This document shows, in pieces, positions 1 to 7,447 of a DNA stretch of 9,729 nt (position 1 is its first letter; the number at the start of each line of letters is the position of its first letter). Source of the DNA: Planctomycetota bacterium. Its GTDB lineage: Bacteria > Planctomycetota > UBA11346. The DNA is taken from assembly GCA_024641365.1 (NCBI GenBank), contig JAHEDF010000119.1, positions 1 to 9,729 of the forward strand, in the 5' to 3' direction. The position numbers and the translations under genes are program-made. Below the pieces are notes generated by a model. That model did not search any database and was not told the DNA's origin. It saw nothing but the letters and a program-made list of their open reading frames with translations.

Positions 1-2469
1 GATTTATCGCTCGCAGAATCGGTTCGCTCACCTGCCACAATTATCTGGTGGTTAGTGATTACCGGAATTGGTGCAGGTATTTGGGAAGTACCTGTAACGG
101 TTCTCCTACAAGAACGCTCTGCACCTGTGCAGCGTAATTTAATTATGTCTGCTGTCAGTGTACTAGGATCGTTCGGCACCTTTATTGCCGCAGGAATATT
201 TGGCGTCCTGACGTCAATGGTAGGATTAAATTCACCACAGGCCTTTGTTTGTTGTGGAATTTTTACCATTGTAAGTGCACTTATTTTGTTGATTACTTAT
301 CGTAAACAAATTGCGGGATGGTTATTATCTTTAGCCGTAAAATTTGCATACCGCGTTCGCATTTCTGGCGCCGAAAATTTTCCCGCATCCGGTGGCTGTT
401 TGGTTATTTGCAATCATCTGAGTTACAGTGATGGTGTTATTTTAGCTAGCCATTTGCCACGCCCTGGACGCTTTTTAGTGTACCGTCGTTTTGTCGATAT
501 GCCGGTAGTTGGCTTATTTATGCGTGCTGCTGGGGTAATTCCTGTCGCCGCTGAAGATTCTCGACGCGCATTGTTGGCATCCATAGACGCCGCGACAGAA
601 GCTGCAAAAGCTGGCGAGGTGGTGGTTATTTTCCCAGAGGGGAAATTAACCCGTAGCGGTCAAATGGACACATTCCGCTCCGGTTTGGAACGTATTGCCT
701 CCCGCGCAGGTGTTCCTGTGGTTCCAGCACATTTAGATGGTTTATGGGGCACCATTACGAGTCGTGCAGCAAAATGGTTTTTTCCTCGTCCCTTTCGTCC
801 AGTGAGCTTACGCATCGGATCGCCTCTTGCATCATCCACCTCAGCTGCAGAAGCACGTGCAGCAGTTATGGCACTCAGTTACGAATCAGCTCAAGCCCGC
901 ACCGATACCGACAAACGCACGCTCGGTTCTGTCACGATTGATCGCATGCGTAGTCATCCATTTCGTAATGCCATTCGCGATGCTGGTGGTGTGATGCCCT
1001 ATTGGCAATTAGTCGCCGTTAGCCGGTTATTGGTAAAACGATTAGCATTACCAAAAGATGATAAATGTATTGGTGTTTTAATGCCGCCAGGTCGTGGTGG
1101 TGCGATGGTAAATTTAGCCCTCGCTCTTGCTGGTAAAACTGCTGTAAATCTCAATCATACAGTTGGCAAAACGCAATTGGAACGCATGTGTGAATTGGCC
1201 CATATTAAAACGGTTATTAGTGCAGCCCCCTATTTAAAACGAATTGGCACTCCTGATATCTCTCAAAAAATTGTTTTGTTAGATGAGATAATGGCTAAGC
1301 CATCCAAATTTTCTATTATTCTATCGGCACTCGCTGCTTTTGTGTTACCGCGAAACTGGCTTGTTGATGCGAAGCCACAAGATGTTGCCACAATAATTTT
1401 TAGTTCAGGATCAACAGGTGATCCAAAAGGCGTCGAATTAACCCACCAGCAAGTATTAGCAAATGTTACATCCGTGAGCCAAGGCTTAGAACTAAATAAT
1501 AAAACCGATGTTTTATTAAGTCCCCTACCGCTCTTCCATAGCTTTGGCTTGGTCCCTGGGTTTTGGTTGGCATTAATTCTAGGAATGCCATGTGCCGCTC
1601 AACCAGATCCAACTGATGGTAAAGCCCTTGGTAAATTAGCGGAAGCAAGTGGCGCAACCTTTTTATTAAGTACGCCAACTTTTATCCGTGGGTATATGCG
1701 TCGAGTTGAACCTGAACAGTTTAAGACATTGCGTTTTGCTGTGGCTGGTGCAGAGCGCTGTCCCGCAGAATTGAAAGAGCAATTTAAATCACGATTTAAT
1801 GCTGCTTTATTAGAAGGTTATGGATGCACAGAATTAGCGCCAGTTGTAGCGGTTAATTTATTACCAATTAAGCGTGATGGCGTAACGGAAATTCGCCATC
1901 GTGACGGCACCGTTGGCCGCCCCCTTCCTGGGATTGATGTCTTTGCCGTGCATCCAGAAACAATGGAGAAATTACCTGTTGGAGAAGAAGGCTTATTAGT
2001 CGTACGGAGCCCAAGCAGAATGCGTGGCTATTTAAATCGTGATGACTTATCACAAAAAGCTTTCATGCATGGTGGTTACAATACTGGAGATGTTGGGCGT
2101 GTTGATGCAGACGGGTTTGTTCATATTACTGGTCGTCTGGCACGTTTTGCAAAAATTGGCGGCGAAATGGTACCGCTCGATAATGTCGAGGTCGCTATTC
2201 AAACAGCCGTAATAGCACAAGTTGGCGAAGACAGCACCATTGAAGTGGCCATTGCTGCCGTCGCTGATGCAAGTCGCGGAGAAAAATTGTTAGTATTCCA
2301 TACTGGCTTCTCTGGTGATTGGGATGAATTATTAAACTCACTCGATCAACTTCCTGCCATTTGGCGCCCTCGCGGACGTGATGTGCATGCGGTTGATTCC
2401 ATTCCAAAACTTGGAACAGGAAAACGCGATCTAGCTGGATTAAAACAACTCGCGCTAGAAAAAGCGTGA
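1..2469 (+). CDS. aas: MFS-PlsC-acyl-ACP synthetase fusion (LplT/Aas type), 5' end outside window
   Basis: The frame is open from base 1, so the GTG at 55 is internal and the true start lies to the left; 822 codons are visible. Codons about 10-105 hold hydrophobic segments typical of the last helices of an MFS transporter, the LplT part that flips lysophospholipids inward. Codons about 110-290 form a PlsC-type acyltransferase: HX4D motif at H139-D144 (NHLSYSD), FPEG at 211-214, and a VPAH motif at 241-244. Codons about 300-822 form an AMP-binding acyl-ACP synthetase: P-loop-like SSGSTGDPKG at 468-477, YGCTE at 607-611, YNTGD at 693-697, and the C-terminal lysine K808 in GTGK. In E. coli, LplT and Aas are separate neighbouring proteins that re-acylate lysophosphatidylethanolamine at the inner membrane; here they are one chain. 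Fused forms are known. Domain calls are firm; the exact lipid substrate is inferred. Confidence 0.93.
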   Translation, partial: DLSLAESVRSPATIIWWLVITGIGAGIWEVPVTVLLQERSAPVQRNLIMSAVSVLGSFGTFIAAGIFGVLTSMVGLNSPQAFVCCGIFTIVSALILLITYRKQIAGWLLSLAVKFAYRVRISGAENFPASGGCLVICNHLSYSDGVILASHLPRPGRFLVYRRFVDMPVVGLFMRAAGVIPVAAEDSRRALLASIDAATEAAKAGEVVVIFPEGKLTRSGQMDTFRSGLERIASRAGVPVVPAHLDGLWGTITSRAAKWFFPRPFRPVSLRIGSPLASSTSAAEARAAVMALSYESAQARTDTDKRTLGSVTIDRMRSHPFRNAIRDAGGVMPYWQLVAVSRLLVKRLALPKDDKCIGVLMPPGRGGAMVNLALALAGKTAVNLNHTVGKTQLERMCELAHIKTVISAAPYLKRIGTPDISQKIVLLDEIMAKPSKFSIILSALAAFVLPRNWLVDAKPQDVATIIFSSGSTGDPKGVELTHQQVLANVTSVSQGLELNNKTDVLLSPLPLFHSFGLVPGFWLALILGMPCAAQPDPTDGKALGKLAEASGATFLLSTPTFIRGYMRRVEPEQFKTLRFAVAGAERCPAELKEQFKSRFNAALLEGYGCTELAPVVAVNLLPIKRDGVTEIRHRDGTVGRPLPGIDVFAVHPETMEKLPVGEEGLLVVRSPSRMRGYLNRDDLSQKAFMHGGYNTGDVGRVDADGFVHITGRLARFAKIGGEMVPLDNVEVAIQTAVIAQVGEDSTIEVAIAAVADASRGEKLLVFHTGFSGDWDELLNSLDQLPAIWRPRGRDVHAVDSIPKLGTGKRDLAGLKQLALEKA

Positions 2470-2474
2470 ACGAA

Positions 2475-2502
2475 AAAGGCCATGGTTTTCACCATGGCCT
2501 TT
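2475..2502. terminator. Bidirectional intrinsic terminator between aas and ftsH
   Basis: A perfect 12-bp stem (AAAGGCCATGGT with ACCATGGCCTTT) closes a 4-base TTTC loop. It starts 5 bases after the stop codon of the acyltransferase fusion and ends 24 bases short of the ftsH stop. Read on the minus strand the stem runs into TTTTT, and on the plus strand its TTT end leads into T-rich sequence. It therefore probably ends both converging transcripts. Confidence 0.85.
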
Positions 2503-2526
2503 AATGTTAATCGATAGTTTTATTTG

Positions 2527-4524
2527 TTATGCTAATTTAGGTTCAAGCGCAGGGCCCGTTGGCGAGCGTTCCGATTCTTTGCTTGCTTCGGGACTTTCTG
2601 TTTCTTCCTTCTTAATCATGACCGTAGGACGTCGAGGTGGTAATTCTCCGCCATCCATGAGCGTCTTCACTTGCGCAGCATCTAACGTTTCATGTTCTAA
2701 TAAGGCCAATGCGACGCGCTCTAATTTATCTTTATTCGCAATTATTATACCTTTGGCTAAGGCAAATTGTTGATCAATAATGCGTCGAACTTCCTCATCA
2801 AGTTCACGCCGCGTTTCACCCCCCACAGCTATGGCCGGATCACCACCCAGCATACTTTCACGATCCTCTGTATATTTTAGAGGGCCCATTTTGTCAGACA
2901 TCCCCCATTCATAGACCATGCCACGAGCCAAAGCTGTCGCTCGTTCAATGTCATTGGATGCGCCTGTGGTAATATCGCCACAGAATAATTCTTCTGCTAT
3001 ACGTCCACCAAATAATATGGCGATATCGCACATTAATTTACGGCGACCATGCGTGTGGCGATCTTCGTTTGGTAAATGCATGGTAGCGCCAAGAGCTCGG
3101 CCACGCGGAATAATAGTTACTTTATGTAAATCATCTTTTTCTTCGACTAACATTTGTAAAATTGCATGCCCCGCTTCGTGATAAGCAGTGATGCGCCGTT
3201 CTTTTTCCGGCATGGCACGTGAACCAGATTTCTTTTCTTGACCAAATGCAACACGATCTCGGGCATATTCTAAGTCTTTATGAGCAATGGCATCCTGATC
3301 ATGACGAGCTGCATTGAGCGCCGCTTCGTTAATGAGCGATTCCAAGTCTGCTCCACTAAATACCGGAGTCCCACGTGCGATTATTGATAAATTACATTCT
3401 TCGCTGGCTTTTACTTTACCGACGTGCACATTTAAAATTTGTTCGCGGCCAGCAATATCAGGTAAACTGACAAAAATATGGCGATCAAATCGACCAGGCC
3501 GTAATAATGCTGGGTCTAATACATCAACGCGGTTCGTTGCTGCAATAATAATGACTTTATCAGTTGAACTAAAGCCATCCATTTCAACCAGAATTGCATT
3601 TAATGTTTGCTCGCGTTCATCATGGCCACCAGAATTCATACCGGTACCACGTTTGCGTCCGACAGCGTCAATTTCGTCAATGAAGATAATACAAGGCGAG
3701 TTCTCTTTTGCCTGAGCAAATAAATCGCGGACACGGCTTGCGCCGACGCCAACAAACATTTCGACAAAGTCAGAGCCGCTAATTGAATAAAATGGCACGT
3801 CGGCTTCACCTGCAATTGCTTTAGCCAGCAAGGTCTTACCGGTTCCAGGTGGACCAACTAACAAAACACCACGCGGAATACGTCCACCCAATTTTTGGAA
3901 TTTCTTTGGGTTTTTCAAAAAGGCGACTAACTCTTCGACCTCTTCTTTTGCCTCATCAATACCAGCTACATCTTTAAATGTTTTCCCGGTTTTTCCTTTG
4001 GTAATAAGCTGCGCGCGACTTTTGCCAAAAGACAACACACCGCCGCCCTGGCCCATACGGCGCAGGACAAAGAAATAAAATAAACCAATGAGTAAGCCAA
4101 TGATTAATAACTGCGGCAATAATGCACTTAAAAAGCCTGCCGGTTTGACGCCTTCATAATCAATGGGCACTGGAGCGTTTGGATTTTGTGCCTCATTTTG
4201 ACGTTTCGCTTCTTTATTATACTCATCAAACAGCGAAAATAATTCTTTTTGTCCAGCATCACCTAGGCGGCCCGTTGGATAATAGACCGGATAATCCCCC
4301 CCACCTACTTTTCGACTTGGCGTTACGGTGGCGTATTCAGGCCCAAGAATAACTTTGGATATTTCACCTTTTTCAACTCGTTCAAGAAATTGACTCCAAG
4401 TAACCGGGGATGTGTTCGCATTGCGCCACATCATCACGGTTAAGATCATAACCGCCAATAAACTCAGGATTATCAACAAGAGACCGCGCGGCTTCTGCGG
4501 GGGCGGTTGTGGTTTCTCAGCCAT
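2527..4524 (-). CDS. ftsH: ATP-dependent zinc metalloprotease FtsH
   Basis: This 665-residue membrane-anchored AAA+ protease normally acts as a hexamer, pulling out and degrading damaged membrane proteins and some short-lived cytosolic regulators. Visible features in order are: transmembrane segment at about 14-33, a periplasmic stretch at about 34-128, second transmembrane segment at about 131-154, Walker A GPPGTGKT at 224-231 (K230), pore loop FVG at 257-259, Walker B IIFIDEID at 279-286, and second region of homology around 330-348 with candidate arginine fingers R345 and R348. The zinc site is HEAGH at 449-453 with the third ligand D525 in SND. It is slightly longer than E. coli FtsH (about 645 residues) because of a longer periplasmic segment and a polar, Glu/Ser/Pro-rich C-terminal tail. 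The ATG is supported by GAAGGA five bases upstream. No catalytic residue is missing, so it should be active. Confidence 0.98.
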   Translation of the reverse strand: MAEKPQPPPQKPRGLLLIILSLLAVMILTVMMWRNANTSPVTWSQFLERVEKGEISKVILGPEYATVTPSRKVGGGDYPVYYPTGRLGDAGQKELFSLFDEYNKEAKRQNEAQNPNAPVPIDYEGVKPAGFLSALLPQLLIIGLLIGLFYFFVLRRMGQGGGVLSFGKSRAQLITKGKTGKTFKDVAGIDEAKEEVEELVAFLKNPKKFQKLGGRIPRGVLLVGPPGTGKTLLAKAIAGEADVPFYSISGSDFVEMFVGVGASRVRDLFAQAKENSPCIIFIDEIDAVGRKRGTGMNSGGHDEREQTLNAILVEMDGFSSTDKVIIIAATNRVDVLDPALLRPGRFDRHIFVSLPDIAGREQILNVHVGKVKASEECNLSIIARGTPVFSGADLESLINEAALNAARHDQDAIAHKDLEYARDRVAFGQEKKSGSRAMPEKERRITAYHEAGHAILQMLVEEKDDLHKVTIIPRGRALGATMHLPNEDRHTHGRRKLMCDIAILFGGRIAEELFCGDITTGASNDIERATALARGMVYEWGMSDKMGPLKYTEDRESMLGGDPAIAVGGETRRELDEEVRRIIDQQFALAKGIIIANKDKLERVALALLEHETLDAAQVKTLMDGGELPPRRPTVMIKKEETESPEASKESERSPTGPALEPKLA

Positions 4525-4529
4525 ATCGT

Positions 4530-4535
4530 TCCTTC
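4530..4535 (-). promoter_or_regulatory. Ribosome-binding site of ftsH
   Basis: On the minus strand GAAGGA lies five bases before the ftsH ATG. This good Shine-Dalgarno match fixes the start codon at 4524. Confidence 0.75.
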
Positions 4536-4542
4536 ATTTCCC

Positions 4543-4565
4543 AAACAAAAACGTCGTCGCGACGT
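4543..4565 (-). promoter_or_regulatory. Hairpin plus T-run in the ftsH leader (possible attenuator)
   Basis: Read on the minus strand, ACGTCG-CGA-CGACGT forms a perfect 6-bp stem with a 3-base loop, followed directly by TTTTGTTT. It ends only eight bases before the ftsH ribosome-binding site. The shape is that of a short intrinsic terminator inside a leader, so it could reduce readthrough into ftsH or fold over its translation start. A second small hairpin (CGTGC-AGC-GCACG, at 4585-4597) lies just upstream. The stems are visible; the regulatory role is inferred. Confidence 0.4.
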
Positions 4566-4664
4566 AAATAAGTGCGGAGCTATTCGTGCGCTGCACGGGT
4601 AGGTTCATAGGTCTTGACGCCGTTTGTACTAGCGTTCTTTCTTGCTGTTTCAGCAGTTTACCAC

Positions 4665-4690
4665 AAGAAAAATGCGCTAGCCGTCGCGCA
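4665..4690 (-). terminator. Weak intrinsic terminator after the FHA-like/zinc-ribbon gene
   Basis: On the minus strand, 13 bases after the stop of the 481-codon gene, TGCGC and GCGCA form a 5-bp GC-rich stem around an 8-base loop. TTTTTCTT follows at once. The stem is short, so termination may be partial and some transcripts could continue into ftsH. The 4525-4703 gap otherwise shows only leader hairpins and no promoter that I can call with confidence. Confidence 0.4.
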
Positions 4691-4703
4691 AACGTGTGTG
4701 ACC

Positions 4704-6149
4704 TCAACGACGGCGGCGTATTATTGGGCGCACTCTTCCTGTCGAATGACCGCTTTTATCTGCATTAGTCGCCGAATTGCTCGCATTTGACTCCAATTCA
4801 GTGGCAGATTCGTCTGTGGGGTGAGACAGCTCGTCCGTCGACATACCATCCATACTAGCAAAGGCGCGATCCTGCATGGCTTTATGATCTGGTCGCAAGG
4901 GCGGGGCTTGTTCATTGTGCGTGCGTGGATCTTGGCCTAATCCCATGCCGCGTCGTAGTGCTGCAATTTCTGCGTCTAACAACACCATTTGCTGACGTTG
5001 TGTGCGCCAGGAATCTAAATCACCGGCCGATAAATCATGGGCTTGAATATGAACCGAGCCACCTGCCAATAATTTTTTGACCACGTCGTCAGATAACCCC
5101 ATGCTACCACCTGGCCCTAATGCATGGCGGCCGGCTTCAATTAACAATGCTTTACGTTGTGCTTCTAATTTTTCTAAACGTTGTTCGCGATCATCTTTGC
5201 GAGAAAACACTTTACTGACTTTACTCAATAAACCTTTACGCGGAGCAGGATCAATTGCAGCTAAACGCGATGCGCTAATACGACGTGATTGACGATACCG
5301 ATCACTGTCAGCGGTATTTTTCTCTTTTTTGTGAATTTCCGTTTCTGCATTTTCTGATATTACTTTTCTGTATGTATCTCCAACCGGAACAGACCCGTCC
5401 AGCGGCGTTGCCGTTGCATCATCACTCGCCATGGCCTCTTCCACCGTTAATTCATCATTCACGGTATCATTTAATTCATCAGGCGAACTTGCGGGAGCCT
5501 GATTGTCGCCTGGTAATAAATCTGGGCCTGTGGCCGTTTCATCAAGCAGATTATCTGTAATCGCGCCTTCTGACTTACAATTTTTACAAATATATTGTTT
5601 ACCATCGCTCCAAGCATCTTTTACTTGCTCTGCCGATAAAGGACTGTCGCAAACTAAACAAATGCCTATGGAATCAGCTGTTGGCGCTGGAGTAGCGCGG
5701 GATTCCGAATCGGTTGCTTCGTCATTTAAATCAATGGACAACGGTTCATAAATATTAGATTCTTCTACATTCGGATTTTTATTTTCTGAAGGCGAATTGG
5801 CCTGATTCTTTTCACTTTGCAAATCGACTATAAATTGATCTTTGCCAATTTCGAGTTCATCAGCATGCGACAATACGGCATACTGATGTTCAGTTCCGTT
5901 AATACGGCATCGCATATGAGATTTGTTTTCTAAGAAATAGTGACCATCGACAAAAGCAATTTGAACCTGGCCAACATGGTTGGTGGTTTTTGTGCGAATA
6001 AGGAATGGTTTTTCTGGGGTGACCGTCATGCGACGACCAACAACAGCGGCTGAGCGGCCTTCAAGATACAGTGGCATGAACCAGACTCTAAAGGGTCGCT
6101 GACCGCGAGCCAGTGGAGAGTCCCTGGATGTTATGCATTCGGTACGCAT
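4704..6149 (-). CDS. Unrecognised protein: FHA-like domain, zinc ribbon, basic coiled-coil C-terminus
   Basis: I do not recognise this 481-residue protein as a named family. Residues about 25-110 have the short alternating strands of an FHA-type beta sandwich, ending in a DELEIGKDQFIV stretch like the last FHA strands. The usual GR...S..H phosphothreonine-binding signature is not clear. An acidic, low-complexity linker follows, then a zinc ribbon with C164, C167, C188 and C191. A second acidic linker covers about 200-260 and a basic segment about 282-325. Helical, probably coiled-coil segments lie at 321-343 and 382-400. A polar tail ends in IIRRRR. There is no signal peptide or membrane segment, so it is probably a cytosolic binding or scaffold protein. 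The start is uncertain: the ATG at 6149 has no clear ribosome site, and M25 (6077) or M41 (6029) are alternatives. The first 24 codons include rare AGG and AGA codons. Confidence 0.7.
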   Translation of the reverse strand: MRTECITSRDSPLARGQRPFRVWFMPLYLEGRSAAVVGRRMTVTPEKPFLIRTKTTNHVGQVQIAFVDGHYFLENKSHMRCRINGTEHQYAVLSHADELEIGKDQFIVDLQSEKNQANSPSENKNPNVEESNIYEPLSIDLNDEATDSESRATPAPTADSIGICLVCDSPLSAEQVKDAWSDGKQYICKNCKSEGAITDNLLDETATGPDLLPGDNQAPASSPDELNDTVNDELTVEEAMASDDATATPLDGSVPVGDTYRKVISENAETEIHKKEKNTADSDRYRQSRRISASRLAAIDPAPRKGLLSKVSKVFSRKDDREQRLEKLEAQRKALLIEAGRHALGPGGSMGLSDDVVKKLLAGGSVHIQAHDLSAGDLDSWRTQRQQMVLLDAEIAALRRGMGLGQDPRTHNEQAPPLRPDHKAMQDRAFASMDGMSTDELSHPTDESATELESNASNSATNADKSGHSTGRVRPIIRRRR

Positions 6150-6160
6150 TTGTATACAAA
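6149..6160. promoter_or_regulatory. Perfect 12-bp palindrome in a divergent promoter gap
   Basis: TTTGTATACAAA is its own reverse complement. It sits in the gap between the divergent FHA-like/zinc-ribbon gene and fpg, touching the annotated start codon of the former. Its form suits a dimeric repressor operator, and its TATACA core could also act as a -10 element. If translation of the leftward gene really begins at M25 or M41, the palindrome lies wholly in promoter or leader DNA. No regulator can be named from the sequence. Confidence 0.35.
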
Positions 6161-6216
6161 CTACTTAGCAGGCAATGCTAGTGGTGCATAAGCAGAAATC
6201 ACGCAAGCTCTGAACT

Positions 6217-7038
6217 ATGCCTGAATTACCCGAAGTTGAAACGGTCAAAAAAGGACTGGAACTCATTTTTGGAAAGCGTTCACAGATTGCACAGATAAAA
6301 CTCATGCGTGGTGATATTCGCTCACCAATTCCCCCAATCATTAAAACTGTTTTTAATGATCGGACTATAAAGGGTGTGCGTCGCAGAGCTAAATATTTAT
6401 TAATAGACACCGATGCCGGTATATTGCTGTGCCATTTGGGGATGACGGGAACGTGGCGTCTAGCAAAAATAGGACAGGAACGTGATCACGATCACTGTTA
6501 TATAATTTTAAAAGATGGGCGACGCCTTGCTTTCAGGGATCCACGACGATTCGGATTATTAGATTTTATAGCACCAGGATGCGAAGAGAAACATCCTCGC
6601 TTACGTGCTTTAGGGCCTGAACCGTTAGACGTAAAAGCATTTACTCCCTCGTATTTATTTGAAATTTGCCGCGGGCGAAAAATTGCATTAAAATCCGCCA
6701 TTATGGATCAACGCATTGTGGTTGGTGTTGGCAATATCTATGCGCAAGAAGCGTTGTTTCGCTCCCGTTTAAGTCCGACTAAACGGGCCGGTCGACTTAC
6801 GCTTGAACAAGCCGCGATTTTGGTTGGGCACATTCGTAAAGTACTGACGGAAGCGATCACCGCTGGTGGGTCAACTATTAGCGATTTTCGCCAAGCTGGT
6901 GGTGATAATGGTTACTTTCAGCACAACTTTCAGGTCTACGACCGCCAGGGAGAGCCCTGTCCAAACTGCAAAACTCCCTTACACAGCGCGGTTGTTGGCG
7001 GTCGCGGGACAACCTGGTGTCGGACCTGTCAGCGTTAG
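6217..7038 (+). CDS. mutM: Formamidopyrimidine-DNA glycosylase (Fpg/MutM)
   Basis: This 273-residue base-excision repair enzyme removes 8-oxoguanine and formamidopyrimidines from DNA and then nicks the abasic site. The N-terminus MPELPEVETV carries the catalytic P2 (Schiff-base nucleophile once Met is removed) and E3. K59 in RRRAKY matches the conserved lysine. The intercalating wedge is present as M76 in HLGMTG and R110/F112 in DPRRFG. The helix-two-turn-helix region includes VGNIYAQEALF at 171-181. The C-terminal zinc finger has C248, C251, C268 and C271, with R263 in the GRGTTWC hairpin. Length matches the family (E. coli about 269). All key residues are present, which favours Fpg over the related Nei enzymes. 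The ribosome site is weak, but the fixed N-terminal motif decides the start. rpmH follows 112 bases downstream on the same strand. Confidence 0.97.
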   Translation: MPELPEVETVKKGLELIFGKRSQIAQIKLMRGDIRSPIPPIIKTVFNDRTIKGVRRRAKYLLIDTDAGILLCHLGMTGTWRLAKIGQERDHDHCYIILKDGRRLAFRDPRRFGLLDFIAPGCEEKHPRLRALGPEPLDVKAFTPSYLFEICRGRKIALKSAIMDQRIVVGVGNIYAQEALFRSRLSPTKRAGRLTLEQAAILVGHIRKVLTEAITAGGSTISDFRQAGGDNGYFQHNFQVYDRQGEPCPNCKTPLHSAVVGGRGTTWCRTCQR

Positions 7039-7140
7039 AGCTCCCTTCGCGCGTCCCAAGTACCAGAGAGACGGAGAGATACGGGTAGTTAGCGTCACTT
7101 GACTTAGCACAGGTACCCAACATCATCCGCGCCCCAGAAC

Positions 7141-7144
7141 GGAG
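7141..7144 (+). promoter_or_regulatory. Ribosome-binding site of rpmH
   Basis: GGAG lies six bases before the ATG at 7151. It supports translation of this short gene from its own site rather than as a chance open frame. The 111-base gap before it also holds a TTGACT hexamer at 7099-7104, but no convincing -10 element at the right distance. Confidence 0.65.
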
Positions 7145-7150
7145 CCGATT

Positions 7151-7333
7151 ATGCACCTGAAAATTCGAAACAGCTCGACAAAGCGCCGAAAAATGACTGG
7201 TTTTCGACGTAAAATGAAAACCAAAGCAGGTCGTACGATTGTTAATCGTCAACGCCGCCGTGCGATTGGTCGTGGCAAGCACAACCGCAGCTTGGCTGCT
7301 CGCGGCAAAGGTAAAAAAGTCGCTCCAGAATAA
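7151..7333 (+). CDS. rpmH: 50S ribosomal protein bL34, with C-terminal extension
   Basis: This small, very basic 60-residue protein fits bL34, a structural protein of the large ribosomal subunit that binds 23S rRNA. Residues 10-38 align with the family core: TKRRKMTGFRRKM (10-22) matches the usual K-R-x-x-x-GFRxRM pattern, and TKAGR (24-28) followed by an arginine-rich stretch matches the ATKNGRxxLxRRRxKGR region. Typical bL34 is 44-50 residues, so about 12-15 extra lysine-, arginine- and glycine-rich residues trail the core. A good ribosome site precedes the ATG. In most bacteria rpmH sits beside dnaA and is followed by rnpA and yidC. Here it lies after mutM, and no rnpA follows: the next 114 bases contain only a terminator before the converging pth. 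Confidence 0.87.
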   Translation: MHLKIRNSSTKRRKMTGFRRKMKTKAGRTIVNRQRRRAIGRGKHNRSLAARGKGKKVAPE

Positions 7334-7391
7334 CGATTAGTTAATTGTTGGCGATGTCATGTCGCCTTCACGATTACCTAGTAAAACAACG

Positions 7392-7415
7392 CACCCCTGC
7401 TTGGTAGCAGGGGTG
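7392..7415. terminator. Terminator hairpin between rpmH and pth
   Basis: CACCCCTGCT and AGCAGGGGTG form a perfect 10-bp stem around a TGGT loop. It lies between the converging rpmH and pth genes. On the minus strand the stem is followed, after one base, by GTTGTTTT, a fair T-tract. On the plus strand the T-tract is poor. It probably terminates pth best and may also stop rpmH transcripts. Confidence 0.65.
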
Positions 7416-7447
7416 ATGTCGTTAATCCAATTTGACAACTGTGCTGC

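Noticed and set aside
55..57. GTG as start of the acyltransferase fusion
   Set aside because: The same frame is open back to base 1 and encodes the hydrophobic MFS segment continuously, so this GTG is internal.
3314..3715. 133-codon open frame on the plus strand
   Set aside because: It lies wholly antisense to the conserved AAA+ region of ftsH and shows no domain or ribosome site.
4586..4768. 60-codon open frame on the plus strand in the ftsH leader gap
   Set aside because: It has no ribosome site and no recognisable protein features, and it overlaps the terminator and the 3' end of the FHA-like gene on the other strand.
6878..7282. 134-codon open frame on the minus strand
   Set aside because: It is antisense to the mutM zinc-finger region and to rpmH, both of which have clear conserved motifs.
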